This document shows positions 51,858 to 58,419 of a stretch of 64,000 nucleotides of DNA, piece by piece. This stretch comes from an uncultured Oscillospiraceae bacterium (lineage in GTDB: Bacteria; Bacillota; Clostridia; Oscillospirales; Acutalibacteraceae). The number at the start of each line of letters is the position of its first letter. Position 1 is the first letter of the stretch. The position numbers and the translations under genes were made by a program. The notes under the pieces were generated by a model that worked only from the letters and a program-made list of their open reading frames with translations, was not told where the DNA came from and did no database searches. Location: assembly GCA_900539425.1 (NCBI GenBank), contig UQBX01000002.1:104383-168382 (forward strand), read 5' to 3'.

Positions 51858-52898
51858 TTACGCCTTTTTCTTTTTAGCCGCAGCCGCAAATGCCATCAGC
51901 GCAACTGCCGCCGCACCTATTGCGGGTGCAATCTCCACTCCCGTTGCAGGTGATTTTTTGCTTGCGTCGCTGTTATTGCTGTCAGCGGCTGTGGTTGTCT
52001 GTGCCTGCGTGGTTGTTTCGGGTGCTGTTGTGCTCTCCTGCTTATCCTCGTCAGCTATGGGCATATAGAAGCTAAGGGCAAACACAGCGTCAGCCGTTGC
52101 ATAGTATTCGTCATAATCAGCCTTGAAACCGCCTGTTTCAGCGTCATAGAAATTCTTAATAAGAATATCGTAAACCGCATCAGCTTTTTCGGTGTTGCCT
52201 GCAAGTGAGTATGCCGCAAGCGCAAGTGCTGTTGAATCGGCGTTTGCGCCGTAGTTTGAATAGCCGCTTTCGGTATAATAAGTTTCAAGCAGTTTGAAAG
52301 CGTCCTCGGTGTATTCCTCATATGCGCCCGCTGTTTTCATTGCAAGAATGAACATTGCAAGGTCATCGGGTGATGTGCCGTAACCGCTCCAGAAATCAGT
52401 ACCTGTGCCCACTGTGTAATATTTTGCAAGCGTATCGCTCAGCGCTTTTACAGTATCATCAAGTCCGAGTGCTTTTGCCGCCTCTATGGCATAAAAATAA
52501 TTGTAGGGTGATGAAACCGCGCTTGGATCAGCATTTTTAAGTGCGTCTGCAAGATTAACGCCGCTTGCGTTTTCGGGGTCAATTCCCGCCGCTTTTGCGA
52601 TGCAGACCGCCATGCCTATGGTGCCCGGGTCTGTAAGCTTTGATTCGCCTGCCGCCTGTGCAACGGATTTGAAATAAGCGTCAGTATATGCGCTTATGTC
52701 TGCTCCCGAACGGGCAAGAATGTAAAGGTTTTTGGATGACGAAACGTCATATCCGTTTTTGCTGTAATTGCCGTCAAAGGCAAATGCCACAGCGGTATCT
52801 GTTTTCTGCTTCACATCGCTTTTTGTTGCGCCGAATGCCGTTACGGATGTGCAGATAACAAGCATTACACATAAGAGCGCTGCCGTAATTTTTTTCAT
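51858..52898 (-). CDS. secreted intrinsic-factor-like alpha/alpha-toroid protein, cell-wall anchored, B12-riboswitch controlled
   Basis: 346 residues. Signal peptide at 1-23 (KKITAALLCVMLVICTSVTAFG). Residues about 30-285 are helical repeats of terpenoid-cyclase/transcobalamin-alpha type: YNYFYAIEAAKALGLDD, DDLAMFILAMKTAG, NADSTALALAAYSLAG, TADAVFALSFYM. A Thr/Ala-rich linker (about 285-312) leads to SPATG (316-320), a hydrophobic segment and KKKKA, which is a sortase signal. The cobalamin riboswitch in its leader points to B12 capture, as with the N-terminal domain of animal intrinsic factor. Ligand binding is inferred. The start has GAGG upstream. An enzyme of the squalene-cyclase fold is the alternative. 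Confidence 0.78.
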   Translation of the reverse strand: MKKITAALLCVMLVICTSVTAFGATKSDVKQKTDTAVAFAFDGNYSKNGYDVSSSKNLYILARSGADISAYTDAYFKSVAQAAGESKLTDPGTIGMAVCIAKAAGIDPENASGVNLADALKNADPSAVSSPYNYFYAIEAAKALGLDDTVKALSDTLAKYYTVGTGTDFWSGYGTSPDDLAMFILAMKTAGAYEEYTEDAFKLLETYYTESGYSNYGANADSTALALAAYSLAGNTEKADAVYDILIKNFYDAETGGFKADYDEYYATADAVFALSFYMPIADEDKQESTTAPETTTQAQTTTAADSNNSDASKKSPATGVEIAPAIGAAAVALMAFAAAAKKKKA

Positions 52899-52924
52899 AC
52901 TATAACCTCACCGTCATATTTTTT

Positions 52925-53096
52925 TACGCCTCAAACGGATATCCCGGCTCGCACATAACCTACTTTCCGCCTTCCCCTCATCTGCGTAACCGCGGCTGAG
53001 AGTGGCACTTGGATTTCGTATTGCTTACGGTAGAGTGAGCTGCCGCGGCTTTTCACCGCGTTCCCCGCGGAAAAGACGGCTCTTTCCCGCGGCGCA
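52925..53096 (-). promoter_or_regulatory. cobalamin (AdoCbl-type) riboswitch
   Basis: On the minus strand the conserved elements run in order: GGGGAACGCGGTGAAAAGCC (the GGGAA-GGTGAAA box), GGCAGCTCACTC, ACCGTAAGC, AAGTGCCACTCTC, GAGGGGAAGGCGG and GCGAGCCGGGATATCCG (B12 box region). It spans the leader of the toroid protein. No intrinsic terminator is seen before the start codon, so control is more likely by hiding the ribosome site (GTGAGG) than by termination (inference). Confidence 0.92.
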
Positions 53097-53101
53097 AAAA
53101 G

Positions 53102-53130
53102 ATTATAACCTGTAAATACCATATTGTCAA
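53102..53130 (-). promoter_or_regulatory. sigma-A promoter of the riboswitch-toroid transcript
   Basis: On the minus strand consensus TTGACA, 17-base spacer, consensus TATAAT; transcription starts at the edge of the riboswitch. Its -35 overlaps the divergent promoter. Confidence 0.88.
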
Positions 53131-53152
53131 ACTCTTATTGTTCTGATAAAAT
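53124..53152 (+). promoter_or_regulatory. divergent promoter of the DUF4430 gene
   Basis: TTGTCA, 17-base spacer, TAAAAT ending one base before the first ATG (53153). The -35 shares six of its bases with the opposing promoter. Start of transcription would fall at the second ATG (53159), predicting a leaderless mRNA. Confidence 0.6.
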
Positions 53153-53158
53153 ATGCCT

Positions 53159-53839
53159 ATGAAAAAGAAACAGCTTATTATAATCTCGGCAGTTATCCTC
53201 GCCGTGCTCGTTGTTGTTTTCGCCGTGTTTGCGGCAAACGGCAGTGCAAGAAAAGCACAGCAGAACACCACCGTCAGCACAAGCGCTTCCACGCAGGCAC
53301 AGCAGACAACGGCTCCAACAGAAACGCAGGAAACCGAAACCCAAACACAGGAAACTACTGCCGCCGAAAAGAAAAACGATAAAAAAGATAATACTACTCA
53401 AAAACAGCAGGCGGCTACAGAAGAAAAAACCACCCAGGCTGAGCGGGAAACCGAAAAGCAGAGCGTAACGGTAACTATTGAAGTCACCTGCAAAAATGCC
53501 CTCGCATATGAGAGTACCACCGAAAAGGGGCATGAACTCAACCTAAACCTGCCGGAAAGCGGATATATAGTTGAAAAAACAAGCCTTACTCTTGAAAAAG
53601 GCGCCACCGTTTTTGACGCCCTCAGCAGTGCCTGCTCTTCAAACGGCGTTTCGCTGAAATATCAGAGCAAATCATACATTCAGGCAATCGGCGGCCTTGG
53701 AGAATTTGACTGCGGCGGCTCAAGCGGCTGGATGTACCGTGTAAACGGTGAAACGCCAAACAAAGGCGCGTCAAAATACACACTTTCGGAGGGGGACAGA
53801 ATAGAGTGGTACTATGTTACCAACTCGTCAGACAGATAA
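53159..53839 (+). CDS. membrane-anchored DUF4430 (transcobalamin C-terminal-like) protein
   Basis: 226 residues. N-terminal KKKQLIIISAVILAVLVVVF anchor (about 2-24), then an 85-residue Thr/Gln/Glu/Lys linker, then the DUF4430 domain (about 108-226). It has GATVFDALSSACSSNG, YIQAIGGLGEFDCGGSSGWMYRV and VNGETPNKGASKYTLSEGDRIEWYYV, which follow the beta-domain of transcobalamin/intrinsic factor. Paired divergently with the toroid protein and the cobalamin riboswitch, it probably forms the second half of a B12-binding pair (inference). I start at ATG 53159; 53153 adds two residues. No Shine-Dalgarno is present. Confidence 0.8.
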   Translation: MKKKQLIIISAVILAVLVVVFAVFAANGSARKAQQNTTVSTSASTQAQQTTAPTETQETETQTQETTAAEKKNDKKDNTTQKQQAATEEKTTQAERETEKQSVTVTIEVTCKNALAYESTTEKGHELNLNLPESGYIVEKTSLTLEKGATVFDALSSACSSNGVSLKYQSKSYIQAIGGLGEFDCGGSSGWMYRVNGETPNKGASKYTLSEGDRIEWYYVTNSSDR

Positions 53840-53856
53840 ATACAGCAAAAAAATAA

Positions 53857-53883
53857 CCGCGGGTTCCGCCCGCGGCTTTTTTG
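53857..53883 (+). terminator. terminator of the DUF4430 gene
   Basis: CCGCGGG / CCCGCGG stem with TTCCG loop, then CTTTTTTG. Confidence 0.88.
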
Positions 53884-53935
53884 TTTTACAGTTTTATAAA
53901 TGCAGAGCGTTTGCCTGCCTGTTAATTATGTTTGA

Positions 53936-54754
53936 TTATTTCCCGCTTTCAAATCTTTCAAGCAGAAAACGTGCCACTGCGTCCCCGCTGTTTGAGCCTA
54001 TAACGGCGGTTGCCATATCTTTTAACTGCTGAACGGCGTTTGAAACGGCGTAACATTCGTCTGCCTCGGCAAAAAGGTCAATATCGTTTTCGCTGTCCCC
54101 GAATGCAACAAGTTTGTCGCACCCAAGCGCTTCTTTAAGCTTCAGCGCGGCGTTTGCTTTTGTTGTCCTCTTGGGCATTATTTCAAGCCACTGCCTGCCC
54201 GTGTAAATATCACGCTGATAAAGGCACCTGTATTTTTCTTTGAACTTTTCGTAGAGCGGGCGCAGTTTTTCGGCGCTGTCTATGCAGGTGAAATAAAATA
54301 TATCGCCCCGCCAAAGTTCGCTCTCATCTGCGGCGGGTGTTTTTCTGCTGTCATCTTTTCGGGTGGCTACAAATTCAGCCGCTCCCTCAGAAAGAGTTTC
54401 GGGCAAATATGTAAAGTGTTCCTTTTTGCCGTCATATGAATACACTATCGGGCTTATTCCCGCATCAAGCAAAGCGGGCAGTATTTCTTTTTCTCCGCCT
54501 CCGAAAAATGAGGACAGCAGTATCTCTCCGCTTTTGTAATCAGCCGTAAAAACACCGTTGTAGGCAATCATGGGCAGGCGGCAGTCAATTCCTTTTGTAA
54601 CTTTCAGCGCTGTGTTTCTTGATCTTGCCGTGGCAAAGGAAAACAACATTCCGCTTTTTACAAGGCTGTTTATTGTGTTTGCGGTAAAGGGCGATATTCT
54701 GCATTCAGGTGTCAGCAGAGTGCCGTCCAGGTCAGAAACATACAGTGTTTTCAT
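53936..54754 (-). CDS. HAD superfamily Cof-type sugar phosphatase-like protein
   Basis: 272 residues. HAD motif I VSDLDGTLLTPE, motif II in FATARSR, C2-type cap, motif III Lys in KANAALKLKEA and motif IV GDSENDIDLF. Cof-type HADs dephosphorylate sugar phosphates, PLP, FMN or others; substrate undetermined. AAGGAAG ribosome site. No neighbour points to the substrate. Confidence 0.88.
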   Translation of the reverse strand: MKTLYVSDLDGTLLTPECRISPFTANTINSLVKSGMLFSFATARSRNTALKVTKGIDCRLPMIAYNGVFTADYKSGEILLSSFFGGGEKEILPALLDAGISPIVYSYDGKKEHFTYLPETLSEGAAEFVATRKDDSRKTPAADESELWRGDIFYFTCIDSAEKLRPLYEKFKEKYRCLYQRDIYTGRQWLEIMPKRTTKANAALKLKEALGCDKLVAFGDSENDIDLFAEADECYAVSNAVQQLKDMATAVIGSNSGDAVARFLLERFESGK

Positions 54755-55044
54755 ATTTCGCTTCCTTATTAATATATCGTGCGCTTTTCTTTATCTGAAT
54801 ATTAACGTGTGAAGTGATTTTTGTCAACAATTTTCACGCGGGGTGAAACCGTGTTTTCCCGATTACATTTTAATTTTTGTGTATGATTTTTATTACATTT
54901 TGTCAGTTTTTGTTGACTTTTTTGCCTTTTAGTGGTTTTATTAAAATGTAAGCAGGTGAATTTTGCTTGCTTATGCCATCGATTAAAATTCCTTGTTTCA
55001 GCAGGGCGCAGTGCCCTAAAAGTAAAAAGAGCGGAGATGATATT

Positions 55045-55269
55045 GTGAAAGAAAAAACCGTTCGAATAATTTTGTATACCGCATGGATAGTTATTACTGT
55101 GGCTGTTTTGATAACTCTGCTTTGCCTTGGTGAGGACAGAGTGAACGCAAGCGAACCGCTCAGACAGCTTGACCGTTTCTTCCCCTGGATTTCCTGCGTG
55201 GTGCTGCTGGTGATATCCTTTATCTCAGGCAAGCTTTATAAAAAAGAACACAGCGGCAAAGCAGAATGA
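55045..55269 (+). CDS. small two-TM membrane protein
   Basis: 74 residues from a GTG with AGCGGAGATG upstream: one membrane helix at about 6-26, a charged loop GEDRVNASEPLRQLDRF, a second helix at about 45-62 and a basic tail. It resembles the next protein in layout (charged loop, two helices, SGKLYKKE / GRIYKNK ending). Unrecognised. The 290-base gap before it holds only AT-rich sequence and a small AGGGCGCAGTGCCCT hairpin. Confidence 0.65.
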   Translation: MKEKTVRIILYTAWIVITVAVLITLLCLGEDRVNASEPLRQLDRFFPWISCVVLLVISFISGKLYKKEHSGKAE

Positions 55270-55302
55270 TAGCATTTATTTATCTGAAATGAAGGTGATT
55301 TA

Positions 55303-55521
55303 ATGAAAAAAAGAACTGCAAGTATTTTGGTGCGCTGTATAGCAGTTGCGGCAGTAATTATTTTTGAGTTGATTATATATTTTGTTTTCGGCGAAGAATC
55401 AGTAATGCAAAGAGGCGCCCTCCGAACACTGTGGATACTTTTCCCCTGCCTTGTTGTATTGTTCACAATAGCGGCAGACCTCATAATCGGCAGAATATAT
55501 AAAAATAAACCCCTGAAGTAA
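55303..55521 (+). CDS. small two-TM membrane protein, probable paralogue of the previous one
   Basis: 72 residues: helix at about 8-30, loop GEESVMQRGALRTLW, helix at about 44-62, basic tail GRIYKNKPLK. AAGGTG ribosome site. Both this and its neighbour share a negatively charged turn and similar endings, suggesting duplication. No known function. Confidence 0.65.
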   Translation: MKKRTASILVRCIAVAAVIIFELIIYFVFGEESVMQRGALRTLWILFPCLVVLFTIAADLIIGRIYKNKPLK

Positions 55522-55570
55522 AATGAATATAGCAAAGAAAAAATCCGAGTGCATATGCATTCGGATTTTT

Positions 55571-55646
55571 TGGTGGAGCATAGGGGATTCGAACCCCTGA
55601 CCTCCACACTGCCAGTGTGGCGCGCTCCCAACTGCGCTAATGCCCC
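55571..55646 (-). tRNA. tRNA-Ala(GGC)
   Basis: Minus-strand cloverleaf: acceptor GGGGCAT / ATGCTCC carrying the G3-U70 pair diagnostic for alanine, D-arm GCGC..GCGC, anticodon loop CTGGCAG (anticodon GGC), T-arm AGGGGTTCGAATCCCCT, encoded CCA end. Confidence 0.97.
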
Positions 55647-55696
55647 TTAACGAATTGTGTAATAATTCTACTATATTTCAGGCTGAAAATCAATAT

Positions 55697-56233
55697 CTAA
55701 TTATCAATTTTTGATATGGCGGTTTGCCTTTGCAAACGGTAAACAACGTGCGGCATATCAATTCCGTAATAGTGTTTTGTGATACTGCCGCAGATCTCCA
55801 TTCCGTTTCTTTCCGCAACCTTTCTTGAGGGCAGATTATTATCTCTGATAATGGAATAAATCTCTGCCATACCGAGCACGTCAAACGCATATCTGTTGCA
55901 AGCCTGTGCCGCCTCTGTGGCGTAGCCGCTGTGCCAGAATTTTTTCTGAAAAAGATAGCCTGTTTCAGGCACACGCTCATTTTCTAAATCCTGATAGGTT
56001 ATTCCGCACTGGCCTATCATTTCTCCGCTGTCTTTAAGCACCGCCGCCCACAGGCCGAAACCGTCTTCTCTGTACCGCCGCCGCTGATTTTCAAACCACT
56101 TAATAACCTCTTCTTCAGAAAATGCGTGTTCATAGGCGTACATAACTTCTTCGTCCTGAAGTATCTTTCTGAGCGCGGGCAGGTCGTTTTCTGTCATCTC
56201 GCGCAGAATAAGCCGCTTTGTTTCAATTCTCAT
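55697..56233 (-). CDS. GNAT-family N-acetyltransferase (RimJ/RimL-like)
   Basis: 178 residues: ETKRLILREMTENDLPAL N-terminus and GYLFQKKFWHSGYATEAAQACNRYAFDVLGM with the acetyl-CoA loop, then RDNNLPSRKVAERNGMEICG. The family acetylates ribosomal N-termini, antibiotics or small molecules. AAGGTG ribosome site. Substrate undetermined. Confidence 0.88.
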   Translation of the reverse strand: MRIETKRLILREMTENDLPALRKILQDEEVMYAYEHAFSEEEVIKWFENQRRRYREDGFGLWAAVLKDSGEMIGQCGITYQDLENERVPETGYLFQKKFWHSGYATEAAQACNRYAFDVLGMAEIYSIIRDNNLPSRKVAERNGMEICGSITKHYYGIDMPHVVYRLQRQTAISKIDN

Positions 56234-56267
56234 TGCTTCACCTTATTATGGCATTTGGTTTCAGGTG

Positions 56268-57026
56268 TTACATTCTTACCGAAACACCGTTTTCACGCAG
56301 GTATTTCTTCAGCTCGGGAATGGGCAGTTCGTTGAAATGAAACAGACTTGCCGCAAGCACTGCGTCAGCCGCGCCTTTGGTAAAAGCATCATAAAAATGC
56401 TCCTTTTTGCCTGCTCCGCCGGACGCTATAACGGGTATTCCAACCGCTGTTGAAACGGCGTGCGTCAGCTCAATGTCATAGCCGTTTTTCTGCCCGTCGC
56501 AGTCCATAGATGTCAGCAGTATTTCGCCCGCGCCGCGCTTATACGCTTCTTTTGCCCACTCAACAGCGTCAATACCCGTTCGAATTCTGCCGCCGTTGAG
56601 GTAAACTTCCCAGCCTGAGTTTTCACGGCGCTTTGCGTCAATGGCGCACACAACGCACTGGCTGCCGAATTTTTCGGCCGCTTCATTTATCAGGTCAGGA
56701 TTGCGCACTGCCGCGGAGTTTACGGAAATTTTGTCCGCTCCCGCTCTCAGCAGTTCCTTAAAATCGTCCGTTGTTCTTATTCCGCCGCCCACGGTGAACG
56801 GAATGAACACGGTCTTTGCAACTCTCTCAACTATATCCATCATAGTGCCGCGCCCCTCGTGCGTGGCGGTGATGTCAAGCAGCACAAGCTCGTCCGCACC
56901 CGCGCGGTCATAAGCCGCAGCGCACTCAACGGGGTCGCCTGCGTCTCTTAAATCAACAAATGAAACGCCTTTTACAACTCTGCCGTTTTTTACATCCAGG
57001 CAGGGGATTATTCTTTTTGCATACAT
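56268..57026 (-). CDS. hisF: imidazole glycerol phosphate synthase cyclase subunit HisF
   Basis: 252-residue TIM barrel: AKRIIPCLDVKNGRVVKGV with catalytic Asp 11, PFTVGGGIRT, ADKISVNSAAVRNP, GAGEILLTSMDCDG and IPVIASGGAG. Makes imidazole glycerol phosphate and AICAR using ammonia from HisH. Three bases after hisH. Confidence 0.97.
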   Translation of the reverse strand: MYAKRIIPCLDVKNGRVVKGVSFVDLRDAGDPVECAAAYDRAGADELVLLDITATHEGRGTMMDIVERVAKTVFIPFTVGGGIRTTDDFKELLRAGADKISVNSAAVRNPDLINEAAEKFGSQCVVCAIDAKRRENSGWEVYLNGGRIRTGIDAVEWAKEAYKRGAGEILLTSMDCDGQKNGYDIELTHAVSTAVGIPVIASGGAGKKEHFYDAFTKGAADAVLAASLFHFNELPIPELKKYLRENGVSVRM

Positions 57027-57029
57027 ATC

Positions 57030-57641
57030 TTATTCCTCCGCCGCAATGAAATTCTTTAGTACCTGTAATCCTGCACTGCCGCTTTTTTCTGGGTGAAACT
57101 GGGTTGCAAACATGTTACCGCGTTCAATTGCACATTCGATTTTAACACCGTATTCGGTGGTCGCCGCAACATCGCTTTCGTCTGCGCCGTTCAGGTAGTA
57201 GGAATGAACAAAATAAAAGTAAGAGCCGCTTTCAATTTCGCTGAAAAGACGGCTGTTTTCACGAATTTCAATGCTGTTCCAGCCTATGTGAGGCACTTTA
57301 AGTCCGTCATTGCTGGGTATAAGGGAGATGTTACCGTTAAGAAGTCCCAGTCCGCTTGCGTCGGGGCTTTCGTCGCTCTCTGCAAACAAAAGCTGGAGCC
57401 CAAGGCATATTCCCAAAAACGGCTTGCCGCTTAAAGCCGCTTTTTTTACTGCGCCGTCAAGCCCTCTTGAACGCATGGAAGCCATTGCGTCACCGAATGC
57501 GCCTACTCCGGGCAGAATAACGCTGTCCGCTTTTTCTATTTCGGCGGGATCTGATGTAACAATGCTTTTTGCGCCGATATAATCCAGCGCTTTTTTTACG
57601 CTCATCAGGTTGCCTGCACCGTAATCTATAATTGCCGTCAT
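57030..57641 (-). CDS. hisH: imidazole glycerol phosphate synthase glutamine amidotransferase subunit HisH
   Basis: 203 residues; class I glutamine amidotransferase. IIDYGAGNLMSVKKAL, oxyanion LPGVGAFGDA, nucleophile Cys 79 in GICLGLQLLF, and His/Glu in FHPEKSG near the C-terminus. ATG 57641 follows TTAAGGAG. Only hisH and hisF of the histidine pathway occur in the window. Confidence 0.96.
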   Translation of the reverse strand: MTAIIDYGAGNLMSVKKALDYIGAKSIVTSDPAEIEKADSVILPGVGAFGDAMASMRSRGLDGAVKKAALSGKPFLGICLGLQLLFAESDESPDASGLGLLNGNISLIPSNDGLKVPHIGWNSIEIRENSRLFSEIESGSYFYFVHSYYLNGADESDVAATTEYGVKIECAIERGNMFATQFHPEKSGSAGLQVLKNFIAAEE

Positions 57642-57708
57642 CTTGCCGCTCCTTAATTTATAATTATACATAATTTTATCATAACGCCAACTTCATTGCA
57701 ATATTTCA

Positions 57709-57737
57709 TTGACAAATGCTGTTGTTTGAGATACAAT
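57709..57737 (+). promoter_or_regulatory. strong promoter of an intergenic RNA
   Basis: TTGACA, 17-base spacer, TACAAT on the plus strand. No coding frame follows, so it points to a non-coding transcript. Confidence 0.8.
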
Positions 57738-57743
57738 TCAATG

Positions 57744-57996
57744 GTAAACTCAAGGTCTGATTAGACCCGTGTATGGGAGTCTGCCAAGCAGAAATGAGAT
57801 TTTTTATTAGCGAGTAAGCGAACAGAAACCGTAACCGAACGGATTGAAAATTTTGTAAAAAAGAGAAGCAGTCATTTCTTAAATTCCGCTTAACCGTGCA
57901 GATTTACGGCACTTTGCCAAACGGAAGTCCTTTCGGATACTAATAAGATTTCTAATGAAAATTAAATAACACAACAGCTCAAAAAATTGAGTTTTG
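57744..57996 (+). ncRNA. unassigned structured RNA of about 250 bases
   Basis: Driven by the promoter at 57709. Stems visible: GGTCT-GATT-AGACC (57754-57767), GTGC..GCAC around 57896-57911, CCG..CGG around 57830-57842. AAACTCAA (57746) pairs with TTGAGTTT (57987), enclosing the whole RNA. The same TTGAG can alternatively fold with the adjacent CTCAA and run into TTTT, a short terminator. No start codon with a ribosome site is in it. Not 6S, tmRNA, SRP or RNase P by motifs I know; a raiA-type or similar Clostridia RNA is a possibility I cannot confirm. Confidence 0.6.
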
Positions 57997-58003
57997 AATA
58001 TAC

Positions 58004-58072
58004 GGAGACGTATCGAAGTGGTCATAACGGGGCTGACTCGAAATTTTTTGTAGAGTTGGTTGTTTGCTCCGC
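58004..58072 (+). pseudogene. degenerate tRNA-Ser-like sequence
   Basis: The 5' half reads like a tRNA: acceptor GGAGACG, D-arm region with AGTGGTCATAACGG, and an anticodon region CTGACTCGAAA that would again present CGA. The expected long variable arm and T-arm (GTTCGAATC) are absent and a T-rich stretch follows. It ends in CTCCGCTA, an acceptor-end mimic. Probably a decayed tRNA-Ser relic 110 bases upstream of the intact gene. Confidence 0.5.
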
Positions 58073-58185
58073 TAAAAAAGCCCGTAAAATCAGGGGTTTT
58101 CTTCGGTTCGAAAATTAAATATTTTGTTGTTCTTTCCGTCAGTTCTTTCCAAAAGTTTTCGGAAGAAATGCGGAATTACATACAC

Positions 58186-58274
58186 GGAGAGTTGTCCGAG
58201 TGGTCGAAGGTGCAGCACTCGAAATGCTGTGTTCCCAAAAGGAACCTAGGGTTCGAATCCCTAACTCTCCGCCA
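58186..58274 (+). tRNA. tRNA-Ser(CGA), integration target
   Basis: Acceptor GGAGAGT / ACTCTCC, D-arm with GTCCGAGTGGTCGAAGGTGC, anticodon loop CTCGAAA (CGA, reads UCG), long variable arm TGTTCCCAAAAGGAACCT, T-arm AGGGTTCGAATCCCT, G73 and encoded CCA. The integrase gene of the adjacent element begins right after it, so its 3' end is probably the attachment core. Confidence 0.97.
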
Positions 58275-58317
58275 AAAAGTCCAGTAAACAAGCGGGTTTT
58301 CTGGACTTTTCTTTTTT
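58275..58317 (+). terminator. terminator of tRNA-Ser
   Basis: AAAAGTCCAG / CTGGACTTTT stem with a 16-base loop followed by CTTTTTT, directly after the CCA. Confidence 0.85.
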
Positions 58318-58419
58318 GCTCGTTTGCTCAAAATCGGCTCAAAACTATGGAAAGAACAGGCCGTTTTTTGGAAAGAACAAGGCGATTTCGGGTATTTTGG
58401 CGTATTCGAACCGTAAAAA

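Noticed and set aside
52046..52898. Squalene-cyclase or prenyltransferase enzyme identity for the toroid protein
   Set aside because: The helical repeats fit the fold, but no catalytic Asp-rich cyclase motif is visible and the riboswitch and sortase signal favour a binding role; kept only as an alternative.
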